From Anaerolineae bacterium (GTDB taxonomy: Bacteria; Chloroflexota; Anaerolineae; Anaerolineales; E44-bin32), in assembly GCA_011174825.1 (NCBI GenBank), contig DUEZ01000039.1, forward strand, positions 1 through 63,001: a stretch of DNA of 63,001 bases. The letters are read 5' to 3'. A program made the translations under genes and the position numbers. The notes under the pieces were generated by a model, which worked only from the letters and a program-made list of their open reading frames with translations, searched no databases and was not told the origin of the DNA. Shown here in pieces: positions 45,931 to 55,568 of this stretch; positions within the stretch are counted from its first letter, which is position 1, and each line of letters opens with the position of its first letter.

Positions 45931-48603
45931 CTAGCGTGAGACGGCGAGTTTCAGGACCTTGCCTGACGGATCGAGCGTGAGCCGAGCGTAATGCTGGTGC
46001 TGGAGAGCCCCATCTCGTACCTGTTTTGAGAAAGAGACAACGAGATTATCCTTGCCGATGCTATCCAATCTCTTGATGCCGAGTTGATGAGTGGGGCAGT
46101 TATGATCATCCCCATTACAACCATGATGCTGGGGATAAATATGGCACTGTGCGTCGACCATACCTGGAAGGTATTGCGAGAGTATTGCCTTTACCCTCTG
46201 GAGCTCACTGGGATCGAGGGTTTCCAATTTCCCCTTCGGCTCTCCTAATGCACAAACGGTTTTCATCTGCCTCGGACGGGTCGTACGGCGGATGACCATT
46301 TTATGACCCATGCGCGGGTTATCGTGTGTCGGGCTGTAAAGTGGGTCCCCATAGAGCACGAAGGAGATGATCGTTTTTTGATCTTCGCCATCGAGGTAAC
46401 CCTGCCTTCGAAGCATTTCGGCTGCAAGTCTTAGCTTTGCTCTTCGAAGCGCTTCACCTACAGGTAGTGATTGATTGAGGTATTCCCAGAACAAGCGACC
46501 GAGCAGATCCGCAGCGATCAAAGGTGTGGTCACAGATCCGTATGAAATTTTTGTCGATCCTATGACGGACCGGCTACCTGCGTCCATGAATTTCAGACAG
46601 AGTGCAGATTTGTAGGATTTACCGATCGTGTTCGCGCCGTAGCATGCCTCGGTGAAAACCACTTTTGGCGCCCTACCGCTATTCACAACATCTTGTGGCC
46701 GTAAAGCGATCGGAAACTCGGGGCCAACGCCCTCGTCTCTCAAAGGATCCCGTTGCCCGAACCACTCTGGTGCATCTTCGATCCCATGAAGGTTGAAATA
46801 GGAAAGGCGAACGGGTCGGATGGTGACAGGGTGCAATTGATCCGCTTGTGTTGGAGGAGAAGAGAGCATCGAGCTGGGCTCACCAATAATCTTGAAGACC
46901 GCCATCGATGCTTTTCGCCAAATGCTAGCTGTATAGCCTATCGATTGAGGTCGACCTCGAAATAGTCTTCCCAATCTGCTTGCCATCCAGATACGGAAAC
47001 GTCGAATTGGACCGACGGCCTGGGTAGCGATACGATGTTCTTCTGTATATGCCTCTATGAGCTCAACGAGCAGATCGGCCTCCTGATCAAACGGGAGGCG
47101 GCCGATAGACCACTCAGGTGCGAAGTAATTCTCATCTGTCGTGGCGTATGGATTATCAGACAGTACCGTCTCGTCATCATCGTCTGTCGGGTTGGGGAGT
47201 GTGTGGAAGGGGATAACGCTTTCTCCCCCTATGATGAGAAGCGCTCCTATCATCTCACCGCGGTGAGCCAGGGCTTCATCCAAGTCCGAGATACGCAACT
47301 TGATCTGCCATGCATTCGATGGGTCAGCCGGCGACAAACCGAAAGGCTCTAATGTCAATGGATCATCGACATAGACACGATATGCAGTCCAGCCGGCTCG
47401 ACGGCGGATCGTCTCGATGAAAGAGAGGACGGCTTCGTCTAGACGCTTGTAGGTATCATCCCCGAAGGCTTGGATCAATCGTGTGTGACTGGAGAGCACA
47501 ATGTAGGCAGGTACTCGTCCATCTTCATCTTGGAGCTGTTGACGAGCGTTGATGCGGGAAGCAAGACGTATGAAATCTTGCTCAACTTCGAGCAGTGTTT
47601 CGTCAACCTCAACGTCGAGCGTGATTTCGTCTCCTGAATCTGGACCGCGGAAGGATTCCCATGGCTCTGGAACCGGCAGGTCATCGACCTTTGGGGCGGA
47701 CCGTTTCTTCTTCTTCTGGGATTGTGGTTTCGCTCTTTTGACCCTCTGCTCCATCTCTTTGACAGCTTGAGTTTTCCTTTGTTGGGATGGGACATCTTTC
47801 GTCGTCGAATGCAGATCGACGGATTGACCCGTGAGGCGATTATCTCCCAGTACAGCGGAGACTTCTGCTGGTATGGGTCGATCAAGATCTATCTTCATCT
47901 CTTTCGACCACAAACTGCGATACGGATGAGTCGAACCAAGGATTCGACTTGTCACTAGACCAAGGGGATCCTCGCTGGCTACTTGGTGTAAATATGCGAC
48001 ACCTCGATTGACTTCACCTGTTGCGATGAGTTCATCTGCCAAGATCAATCGAAACGCGACGCACTCGGGCCAACGGTCGAGCCCAGTTCGGGCAAGAGAT
48101 AGAGCTGCGGAACGGTCACTCGCTGCCATCTTTGCTTTCATGGCTACCAAGGTAACCAGAGGCAGGTCGGGATCTGCGGTTAACGCATGTTGAATTTCGG
48201 CGACAGCATTGTTGGGGTCACCAACTGATAAAGCAGAAATCGCTCTCTTAAGATTAATGGCCCAAGAGGGAGCCTCGGTTATGGAGATCTCATCGCCGCG
48301 GAGGGCTGCTGCACAGGCATCGAAGACGCGTGCACGTGTGAGCTCAGCAAGAGTTTGCATCGATCTCGAGAGCAGAGCATAGGCGTCAAGATATTCCGGA
48401 TCAACGGTTACGACTTTGAGCAATCGTTGTGCAGCGGGATCAGGATGGAGTTGCTCCAGCTCGACCCGAGCAAGGATGACTTGAATTTCGAGATCCCCCG
48501 ACCAGGAGGAAAGCCATTCCAGAGCCACCGCATTAGCGAAATCATGGCGACTTGCAAGCCTTGCTGCGTGGATGATTTTGATGAGATTGTCGCGATCGAT
48601 CAT
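45931..48603 (-). CDS. TPR protein with caspase/gingipain-like (clan CD) peptidase domain
   Basis: An 890-residue protein. The N-terminal ~220 residues are TPR-like helical repeats; a low-complexity basic linker (KRAKPQSQKKKKRSAPK, about 295) leads to an alpha/beta domain (about 350-760). In this domain, YFNLHGIEDAPEW carries H606 and VVFTEACYGAN carries C654, each at the end of a hydrophobic strand, the hallmark His/Cys dyad of clan CD peptidases such as gingipain C25, caspases and CHAT proteases. Near the end GCNGDDHNCPTHQL suggests metal or disulfide chemistry. The ATG overlaps the stop of the giant TPR gene by four bases. Bacterial TPR-linked clan CD proteases act in conflict and cell-death pathways (family knowledge); the substrate here is unknown. 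Confidence 0.82.
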   Translation of the reverse strand: MIDRDNLIKIIHAARLASRHDFANAVALEWLSSWSGDLEIQVILARVELEQLHPDPAAQRLLKVVTVDPEYLDAYALLSRSMQTLAELTRARVFDACAAALRGDEISITEAPSWAINLKRAISALSVGDPNNAVAEIQHALTADPDLPLVTLVAMKAKMAASDRSAALSLARTGLDRWPECVAFRLILADELIATGEVNRGVAYLHQVASEDPLGLVTSRILGSTHPYRSLWSKEMKIDLDRPIPAEVSAVLGDNRLTGQSVDLHSTTKDVPSQQRKTQAVKEMEQRVKRAKPQSQKKKKRSAPKVDDLPVPEPWESFRGPDSGDEITLDVEVDETLLEVEQDFIRLASRINARQQLQDEDGRVPAYIVLSSHTRLIQAFGDDTYKRLDEAVLSFIETIRRRAGWTAYRVYVDDPLTLEPFGLSPADPSNAWQIKLRISDLDEALAHRGEMIGALLIIGGESVIPFHTLPNPTDDDDETVLSDNPYATTDENYFAPEWSIGRLPFDQEADLLVELIEAYTEEHRIATQAVGPIRRFRIWMASRLGRLFRGRPQSIGYTASIWRKASMAVFKIIGEPSSMLSSPPTQADQLHPVTIRPVRLSYFNLHGIEDAPEWFGQRDPLRDEGVGPEFPIALRPQDVVNSGRAPKVVFTEACYGANTIGKSYKSALCLKFMDAGSRSVIGSTKISYGSVTTPLIAADLLGRLFWEYLNQSLPVGEALRRAKLRLAAEMLRRQGYLDGEDQKTIISFVLYGDPLYSPTHDNPRMGHKMVIRRTTRPRQMKTVCALGEPKGKLETLDPSELQRVKAILSQYLPGMVDAQCHIYPQHHGCNGDDHNCPTHQLGIKRLDSIGKDNLVVSFSKQVRDGALQHQHYARLTLDPSGKVLKLAVSR

Positions 48604-51600
48604 GAGGGCACCGCCGAGTTAAGGGTTCCACCGTGGACCAACTCCAGGGCTCGAACGGCCGCTAATTGATGTAAGACTTTCGGATCCCTAGGATTCAGTT
48701 CCACAGCACGTTCAATCATGCTGGCTGCTCGCCGATATTCTTTTAAGCGTTTCAGGACAAGCCCAGCACGGTAGTGAGCTTCATCATTATTCGGATCGAG
48801 TGAGATGGCTTGAGTGTAGGCGTTGAGTGACTGATCATCTTCACGTCTGGCTTCGTGGATCTTTCCTAGCTCAAGTGCAAGACGGTGATCAGAGGGCGAT
48901 ATTCTTTGAGCCTGTAAGATCTCGTCCAAAGCCCGATCCAGCTGACCAGCGACACGTGCAAGACGACCTAATTGGAGACGATAGGATGCGTTGCGTGGTG
49001 AGTGGCGTACTGCGTGATTGGAAGCATCTAGCCCAGCTTCCAAATGGTTTGCGGCCTCACAAGCTTCTGCGAGCGCGGCCCAGGCACGATGATCATCAGG
49101 ATTCGCATCTAACACATCTCGCAAGCTGGCTTCTGCCTGTTGTGCGCGGCCAATTTGTAGAAGTAGCTTACTTCTAGCTAGCTGCACATCGAGAGGATTG
49201 GAAGCATGAACAAGAGCCTTATCGTAAACTTCTAGTGCTTTCTCGTTTTTACCCTGCACAGCGAAGATCTTCCCCATGCCAAGTAAAACTTCATAATCTT
49301 GGGGAGCGATGCGTAGGGCAGCCTGTGCACGCTCCAACGCTTGTCGATGATGGCCAAGCGCCAGCGCCGAATGGGCTGATCCAATGAGAGAATGGGCATC
49401 GTCCGGCGATAGGGTACAAGCGCGCTCAAACCAAGCTTCAGCAACCTTGGCATTTCCAGTCGCCAAAGCGACTTGCCCAGCCTCCTTCCATATTTGACCC
49501 TCAGTTGGAAAGGCTTTTAGAACTTTGGAATAAACGCTTCCTGCATCTGGTAGTTGGCCGACCTCTCGAAGCGTGCGAGCAAGCGCAAGTTGGAAATCCG
49601 GTTCATCAGGCAACAACTCAGCCGCCTGTTGAAAATGCGGTAAGGCTTTGTCAAGTTCACCTTCACCCTCATAAAGAGTTGCCAACTTAAAGTGCCACAG
49701 CGGTTCGTCCGTCCACGCAGCTAAAACCTCATTCAATCGGGCGATGGCTTTCAACATAGAATCATCAGCCTCCCAAGCGAGAGCGCTATGGTAAGAGGCC
49801 ATCGGGCGCACGATAGGATTGGACATGGCTTCTTGATAGGCATGTCTCGCCCGAGCATGTTGCCCCATAGCAGCGTGTGATAAGCCACTCAGGAGTGCGC
49901 TCCAGGAATCTTTATCCTTAACCTCGCGGAATGCGCGCAGGATACCCACAGAAGTATCGGGTTGATCTAAACGAAGGTGCCTGATCGCTATCGATTGCAG
50001 AATTTCAGCTTCGGGACCTACTTTGGCGACTGCCTTGACTAAATCATGAGGCTCTTTATCAAGCTTTCCCTCGGATATCGATGACCACAACGTCAACCTA
50101 TCGAGCGTGTTTTTTGCTACGCCTGCATGGCGACATCTCTCGATCCATGAGTGAACTTTTCCTCTAGCTTTATCGTCAGATAACTCTTGTGCGGGTGTAT
50201 GGTTGATCGCCTCTGAAGCGATTCCATAGATCCAGGATGCATCAAAAATACGCAATCGTGCATGGATGTACTCGAGCACGGCTTCGGGGTAATCTTCGAT
50301 CGAAAGCCAATCATCAAATATCGCGATGGACTGTTCCCAAGCACCCATGTGGATCGAAGCCCTTGAAAACCAAATGGCATCTTCTATTGACACAGGGGTC
50401 ATTTGGCTTGCTGAATCGAGTGTGGACTTAGCTGCGGATAGATCTCCTGTTTCCAATAAAGCGATCGAGATGAGCGCCAAAGCGCGCTGAGGGGGCGAAT
50501 CTCTTTGGACAGCTTGATCCAGAACCTCTTGAGCTTGAAGAGGACGGTCAAGTCTCAAGAAACATTCCCCAAGAGCGATTAGTGGGTCGATCTTATCGGG
50601 CGCGAGTTGAGAAGCAGTTTGAAGAATATCTAAGGCTCTATCAGCTGAGCCGTGTCTCAAAGCCGCTATACCTGCCTGGTAACATAATTCAGCATCATCT
50701 GGTCGTAGCCCGAGTGCGATTTCGTAGTGTTCGAGTCCTCGTTGTGTTTCACCATTGTCAAGATATGCTTTTGCAAGCTTGGATTGAAGGATGACGTCAT
50801 CCGGTTGAATTGAAGCCGCTCGCTGCCATAAACCGATGGCAGCAGATTGGCGGTTCAAGTCCCACAAGGCCTGAGCAGCGTTGCAATAGGGGAGATAGTC
50901 ATCTGGGCGAAGTTCGATGCACCGTCGCCATGCTTGTTGAGCGGTCTCTAAATCTCCTAGTTCTCCGCTCAAATAGGCAAGCTTTTGATGGACCGCTGAG
51001 TCTTCAGGCAGGAGGGTTGACGCTCGCTGAAGCATGCGAAGAGCGGCAGTTTTTTCACCAAGGTCAATGAGAGTATTGGCTGTTCGCTCTAGCACATCAG
51101 GACGGTTCCTTCCGTATCGGAGAGCTTGAGCCAAAGCCTTGCGTGATGAGGAATTCTCTCCTGCCTTCTGAGATATCACAGCCAGGTCGAGCCACGCGTC
51201 AATGTCTTCTGGGTGCAGATTTAGAAGCTCTTGTGATGCTCGGATCGCTTCCCTGAAATTTCCACTTTCAATTGCGGCACGAACAAGCATACGCACCGAA
51301 CCTAAGGAGGTAGGATCAAGGTCCACTGCTTGCTGTGTTGTTCGTAATGCTTGTTCCGGTAATTGAGCAGCCAGGTATGCCTCAGCGAGAAGAACAAGTA
51401 GTTCAGCAGATGTTGCATATCTTTGACGCTCGTCTTCTAGAGTCGAAAGTGCTAAGGAAATCAGATCGGTAGCTAGCGCTGATCTGGCCAACCCCAAGAC
51501 CGTTTGTCGGCGGAATTTTCGATCGTCCTCAGGAAGTTTTTCTAGACATGCTTGGTAAGCGAGAAAGGCTTCATCAAACTGACCGGCTTTTTCATGAGCT

Positions 51601-53765
51601 AATCCGAGCCAGTACTCGATGGAGGGATCGTCATATCCGTTCGATCTGGCTCGTTCAAAGTGTGCAATCACACGTTCAAGTGAAGTGTTCTCATCAGAAC
51701 CGACCGATTTTGCAAAGATTCGCCCTGCGAAGAAGTGGGCTTCCTTGGATGCATCCTCCGGCAAGGAAAGCATCAATCTAGAAGCTTCCGCGATGTCATC
51801 GAATTGCTCAAGCACGTGTGCTAAGGCTTGGCGGGTGTCCCAATTCTCCGGTTGAATAGCATAGGCTTCCTGTAACACCGAAAGCGCATCGTTGTTATGA
51901 CCAAGCTCACGCAAGAGATCACCGTATTCGACAAGCCATTCAGCTTGTTTGCGATTTAGACTCGTTGCTTGTTTTATTTCCTCAAGAGCATCGCTCAACC
52001 GCCCCTGACCTCTCAACCAACGAGAAAACTCAAAACGCAGACGGCCACTGTTTGGAGATGCTTGAGTTCCCGCGGATAATGTGGAGCCAGCTTCTTGATC
52101 ATCCCCAACTGCTATTTGGCATTCAGCTAATGCGATCCAGGCATCGGGGTTCTGAGGGGCTATTTTGATCGCCTTTTCGAAATGACCTCTTGCGCTTTCA
52201 TATTCTTCGAGAGCAGCATGGACTTTGCCAAGAATGATCTGACCATCGAGCGACTTTTGATCATTCTGGATAATTCTGCTGGCCGTATCGCGCGCGAGAT
52301 CGATCTGGTTTGCTTCCAGCGCGCAATGAGCCATTCTTGCGAAAACATTTTCATCCTGATCAGCAAGTGTTTGCCAATGCGGCAGGGCTGATTCGGGAGA
52401 TCCGGACGTCTGTAAGCTACTCGCGAGCGCATAGCGAGCGCTTTTTGAGCTGGGTTCTAGGGCGAGCGCGATATGTGCTTCCTCTGCACCAGCTTGAGGA
52501 TCACCGGCTTCTTCGAGCAAAGTAGACAACTGAATCCTGGCCTCGACACTGTTGGGTTTTCGCTCAACGAGTAAACGAGCAGCTCGTAGCGCATGCTCTG
52601 TGTCGCCCAAGGAGATTAACCCCTTGATGAGGATGCTAATAAACCGGCTATTCAAATCCTCAGTTTGTGATATTTGTCCCGTTGCCCGGCGAAGAACTTC
52701 GGATGCTTGAACCCTTTCTCCCAATTGGAGCAGTGCGAGGCCAATCACGATCTGTTCTTCGACAGCCTCTGCCTTATCGCTCAGCGTTGCTAAAGCTTCT
52801 TCTGATCGTTCTTGTTGAATGAGTGTAAGACCAAGCTCAGCGCGACGAAGAGGGGTAGGGTGAGATTGAAGAGCTTGTCGCCTGGCTTGATGTTCGACGA
52901 CAGGATCACCTTCCAACCGAGCAATGTCAGCCACAAGATCTGCAACTATTCCGGTGTTATGGGTTGCAGCCTCCCAAGCCGAATCAAGGGCTTGTTGAGT
53001 GCTCGTCATGTCTCCCACAACGAGATCACGTATCGCTGAAGCTAAGCAGCTCTCGATTAACTCGGAGGAGGATGGGATTTCCGAACGGCTCGAATCGGAT
53101 GTGGCAATTGGTACATAAGCTTCAAGCAGCTCTTGTTCGTTGATCGCCTGAAGACCGATCACAATCCGATCAGAAGTGTGGGGAACGCTGTCAATGATTG
53201 ATTTAGCGGCCTCTGTTGGCGATAAATTCGCTAGGGTGATCTGAGCAACCAAGGTGATCCCTTTGGCTCCTCCATTGGTGATCAGGTCTGAGAGAAGTTG
53301 TTCACGATGTTCTAATTCGGGCCATGCGTAGATGAGTGGAGAGCGCCAGCTTTCGGGAACATCAAGAGCCAATCGGGCGATGAGTTCGTGTCCCTGCTCT
53401 TTGCGATATTCTCGCAATAAACCAACGGCAAGTAGAGCGTATGTCTCACAATCGCTCCCATCCAGATTTCCACTCACTGCCTTTTCCCAGAGTTGGCTCA
53501 GACGATCCTCCTTCTCCCCGAGGGAGGATTGAGAAGCCTTCTCCAGGCTCGGTACGTTTAGGACCAAGGAAGCAATCCTGTTCGGAAGGTTGGAGATCGT
53601 GGAATCCTTCGGGTCGAGACGTTCGAGAAGACCAGGCTCGTGCAGCTGGTGCCAAATCTCTGGTGTACGCAAAAGGCGCGACAGAACCTGCGATAATTCG
53701 CCAGGTGAGAATAACTCGCTCAATGAAGCGAGGACCTCAGCATCTGTAAGAAGTATCGATTTCAC
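48600..53765 (-). CDS. Giant TPR repeat protein (~1,720 residues)
   Basis: A protein with tens of tandem tetratricopeptide repeats over most of its length, e.g. GKVHAALEEYESARGHFEKA and LGKIHEARREDDQSLNAYTQ, each about 34 residues, so perhaps 35-45 repeats in all. It has no signal peptide, TM or enzyme domain. The N-terminal ~100 residues (LLTDAEVLASLSELFSPGEL) are a separate helical region. I put the start at the GTG at 53765, 5 bases after the small membrane-protein stop; a TTG further upstream (53807) has no ribosome site. The C-terminus overlaps the protease gene. Such solenoids usually scaffold or gate partner proteins; the obvious partner is the protease it is co-translated with. Confidence 0.85.
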   Translation of the reverse strand: MKSILLTDAEVLASLSELFSPGELSQVLSRLLRTPEIWHQLHEPGLLERLDPKDSTISNLPNRIASLVLNVPSLEKASQSSLGEKEDRLSQLWEKAVSGNLDGSDCETYALLAVGLLREYRKEQGHELIARLALDVPESWRSPLIYAWPELEHREQLLSDLITNGGAKGITLVAQITLANLSPTEAAKSIIDSVPHTSDRIVIGLQAINEQELLEAYVPIATSDSSRSEIPSSSELIESCLASAIRDLVVGDMTSTQQALDSAWEAATHNTGIVADLVADIARLEGDPVVEHQARRQALQSHPTPLRRAELGLTLIQQERSEEALATLSDKAEAVEEQIVIGLALLQLGERVQASEVLRRATGQISQTEDLNSRFISILIKGLISLGDTEHALRAARLLVERKPNSVEARIQLSTLLEEAGDPQAGAEEAHIALALEPSSKSARYALASSLQTSGSPESALPHWQTLADQDENVFARMAHCALEANQIDLARDTASRIIQNDQKSLDGQIILGKVHAALEEYESARGHFEKAIKIAPQNPDAWIALAECQIAVGDDQEAGSTLSAGTQASPNSGRLRFEFSRWLRGQGRLSDALEEIKQATSLNRKQAEWLVEYGDLLRELGHNNDALSVLQEAYAIQPENWDTRQALAHVLEQFDDIAEASRLMLSLPEDASKEAHFFAGRIFAKSVGSDENTSLERVIAHFERARSNGYDDPSIEYWLGLAHEKAGQFDEAFLAYQACLEKLPEDDRKFRRQTVLGLARSALATDLISLALSTLEDERQRYATSAELLVLLAEAYLAAQLPEQALRTTQQAVDLDPTSLGSVRMLVRAAIESGNFREAIRASQELLNLHPEDIDAWLDLAVISQKAGENSSSRKALAQALRYGRNRPDVLERTANTLIDLGEKTAALRMLQRASTLLPEDSAVHQKLAYLSGELGDLETAQQAWRRCIELRPDDYLPYCNAAQALWDLNRQSAAIGLWQRAASIQPDDVILQSKLAKAYLDNGETQRGLEHYEIALGLRPDDAELCYQAGIAALRHGSADRALDILQTASQLAPDKIDPLIALGECFLRLDRPLQAQEVLDQAVQRDSPPQRALALISIALLETGDLSAAKSTLDSASQMTPVSIEDAIWFSRASIHMGAWEQSIAIFDDWLSIEDYPEAVLEYIHARLRIFDASWIYGIASEAINHTPAQELSDDKARGKVHSWIERCRHAGVAKNTLDRLTLWSSISEGKLDKEPHDLVKAVAKVGPEAEILQSIAIRHLRLDQPDTSVGILRAFREVKDKDSWSALLSGLSHAAMGQHARARHAYQEAMSNPIVRPMASYHSALAWEADDSMLKAIARLNEVLAAWTDEPLWHFKLATLYEGEGELDKALPHFQQAAELLPDEPDFQLALARTLREVGQLPDAGSVYSKVLKAFPTEGQIWKEAGQVALATGNAKVAEAWFERACTLSPDDAHSLIGSAHSALALGHHRQALERAQAALRIAPQDYEVLLGMGKIFAVQGKNEKALEVYDKALVHASNPLDVQLARSKLLLQIGRAQQAEASLRDVLDANPDDHRAWAALAEACEAANHLEAGLDASNHAVRHSPRNASYRLQLGRLARVAGQLDRALDEILQAQRISPSDHRLALELGKIHEARREDDQSLNAYTQAISLDPNNDEAHYRAGLVLKRLKEYRRAASMIERAVELNPRDPKVLHQLAAVRALELVHGGTLNSAVPS

Positions 53766-53770
53766 GTCGA

Positions 53771-54106
53771 TCAGCTCACGGGCCACTGGATTTGTTGGAT
53801 GACCCAATAAGCAGCACCAATCATCGTCAGCCCGAGCATGATGAGGAAGACCCCGATCCCAGTTGCAGTTTTCACCAATTGGTTAATTGATCCAACGAGT
53901 TGGGAGGCACTGTTCACTAAGCCGGTGACTTCTGAAGCAACACCTTTTTGACCTAGCTTTGCTGTATGGGCAGCGATGGCTCGTACTTCGCGTGAATACC
54001 CTCTATTAACAAGGACAATCGCACCCAGTACGACGCACATACAACCAATGATAAAAACAGAAGCGGAAATGAGGATTTGAAGGTCATTGTACGAAAGCGG
54101 GATCAT
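53771..54106 (-). CDS. Small two-TM membrane protein, first gene of TPR-protease operon
   Basis: A 111-residue protein from the ATG at 54106, set by GGAGG five bases upstream. Hydrophobic helices occupy about residues 9-33 (ILISASVFIIGCMCVVLGAI) and 80-104 (GVFLIMLGLTMIGAAYWVI), flanking a soluble helix rich in Ser/Val. I do not recognise the family. It could tether the TPR/protease complex to the membrane. It lies 26 bases downstream of the predicted start of the sigma-54-type promoter. Confidence 0.75.
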   Translation of the reverse strand: MIPLSYNDLQILISASVFIIGCMCVVLGAIVLVNRGYSREVRAIAAHTAKLGQKGVASEVTGLVNSASQLVGSINQLVKTATGIGVFLIMLGLTMIGAAYWVIQQIQWPVS

Positions 54107-54142
54107 GTTAGCCTCCATTGCTAAAGTTCTAGGGAATGGAGT

Positions 54143-54158
54143 TGCAAATACTGTGCCA
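54143..54158 (-). promoter_or_regulatory. Sigma-54-type (-24/-12) promoter of the membrane/TPR/protease operon
   Basis: On the minus strand: TGGCACAGTATTTGCA, a near-perfect match to the TGGCAC-N5-TTGCW consensus with exact GG-N10-GC spacing. Expected start about 54132, leaving a 26-base leader with GGAGG. Confidence 0.88.
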
Positions 54159-54323
54159 ATCCACTTGAATGTGAAAACAGCTTCTCACGATCAAGAATGT
54201 TGTTGGAAGCTTGGAATTTGCATTGACAGGGTAACCGTACAGGAGCACTCCGAGTTTATTTACGAATGCTATAGACTGAACGCACCCTTTTTCTTTTTGG
54301 ACGAGGAAGTCTCCGAATATAAA

Positions 54324-54352
54324 GTAAGGGCGGGTTTTATCCCCGCCCTTAC
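54324..54352. repeat. Dispersed palindrome (GTAAGGGCGGG), possible terminator of the activator gene
   Basis: GTAAGGGCGGG and CCCGCCCTTAC form an 11-bp perfect stem 41 bases after the activator stop. It resembles the GTAGGGGCG family with one inserted/changed base. Confidence 0.65.
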
Positions 54353-54392
54353 AATCGATCGTTTTGAGTTGATTAAAAGAGGCTAAATCGTC

Positions 54393-55568
54393 TTAGGAGG
54401 CAAGAGCTTGGATATCAGGGGGCAGATGCGCGAGATCAATTTCCTCGTCATCACAAAAGAGCATTGCACGCTCAATAACGTGTCGGAGTTCTCGAATGTT
54501 GCCAGGCCACTCCGATTTCTTAAGGGCTTCGATCGCCCGTGGTGTTATTCCAGAGATTGTATTGCCAGTGCGCATGTTTATTTGAACAATAAAAGTCCCT
54601 ACCAGCGCAGGGATATCGACTATGCGTTCTCGCAGAGGAGGTAAGTGGAGATCGACGACCTTTAAGCGATAAAAAAGATCTTCGCGAAAGGTGCCTTCTT
54701 CCATCATGGCTTCTAGGTTGCGATTAGAGGCAGCTAAGATCTGGATGTCGACATCGATTTCCTTTACACCCCCGACGCGGCGGAATCGGTGCTCATCGAG
54801 GATCCGGAGCAGTTTTGCTTGCATATCTGTTTTGGTCGACGCTATTTCGTCAAGGAAGAGGATCCCACCATCAGCGATCTCGATGAGTCCAGGCTTTCGT
54901 TTTTGGGCTCCCGTGAAAGCACCCGCTTCATGACCAAAGAGCTCGGATTCGATCATGGTTTCCGGAAGCGCGGCGCAATTGACGGGAATAAAGGGTTTAT
55001 CAGCGCGGGGACTCATATTACGAATGGCTTGAGCAAGGACTTCTTTGCCAGTGCCCGTCTCGCCTGTGATTAAGACAGACACCGAAGCAGCAGCAGCTCT
55101 CTGGGCCTCCTCCATGATACGCTTCATGGCAGATGTTTCACCGACCACCATCTCTATCTGATCATAGGGTGATTGTCGAAGCAAAGCTAATTCACGCCGT
55201 AGGTGTACAACTTCCTGTGCTCGTTCAACGGCTTGGATCAATCGATCGAGGTCAAGCGGTTTTTGCAAGTAATCCTGGGCACCCTTCTTCATCGCCTCTA
55301 CTGCGCTGTCGACCTCTGCAAATGCAGTGATTAGAATCACTGGAGGACTCGGATTTTCCAGGGTTAAACGATCGAGTAATGTAAGTCCTGAACCGTCCGG
55401 CAGCACCACATCTAACAGGACGATGTCCGCGGAACCAGTGTTGATAGCCTTGTTAGCCTCAGCAAGATCACCAGCCTCAATAGGTTCATGACCTGCATCA
55501 CGCAGGGCTTCGCTTATGAAATTCCGAGCAGTATCTTCATCGTCAACGATCAGGACGGTCGCGCTCAT
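54393..55568 (-). CDS. NtrC-family sigma-54 activator lacking a DNA-binding domain
   Basis: A 391-residue protein: receiver (phosphoacceptor D53 in IVLLDVVLPD) followed by an AAA+ domain with Walker A GETGTGKE, the sigma-54 contact loop GAFTGA, Walker B GGILFLDEIAS and the R-finger region FREDLFYRL. The chain ends ...EEIDLAHLPPDIQALAS directly after the AAA+ helical lid; the C-terminal Fis-type HTH of NtrC-like proteins (usually ~60-80 more residues) is missing. Downstream frames contain no lost HTH. HTH-less activators (FlgR, CtcC) activate sigma-54 from solution, so no upstream enhancer is needed. It overlaps the sensor kinase by four bases. Confidence 0.94.
   Translation of the reverse strand: MSATVLIVDDEDTARNFISEALRDAGHEPIEAGDLAEANKAINTGSADIVLLDVVLPDGSGLTLLDRLTLENPSPPVILITAFAEVDSAVEAMKKGAQDYLQKPLDLDRLIQAVERAQEVVHLRRELALLRQSPYDQIEMVVGETSAMKRIMEEAQRAAAASVSVLITGETGTGKEVLAQAIRNMSPRADKPFIPVNCAALPETMIESELFGHEAGAFTGAQKRKPGLIEIADGGILFLDEIASTKTDMQAKLLRILDEHRFRRVGGVKEIDVDIQILAASNRNLEAMMEEGTFREDLFYRLKVVDLHLPPLRERIVDIPALVGTFIVQINMRTGNTISGITPRAIEALKKSEWPGNIRELRHVIERAMLFCDDEEIDLAHLPPDIQALAS

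Noticed and set aside
54087..54386. Plus-strand open frame across the TPR operon promoter
   Set aside because: It is antisense to the promoter and a palindrome; no ribosome site or recognisable domain.
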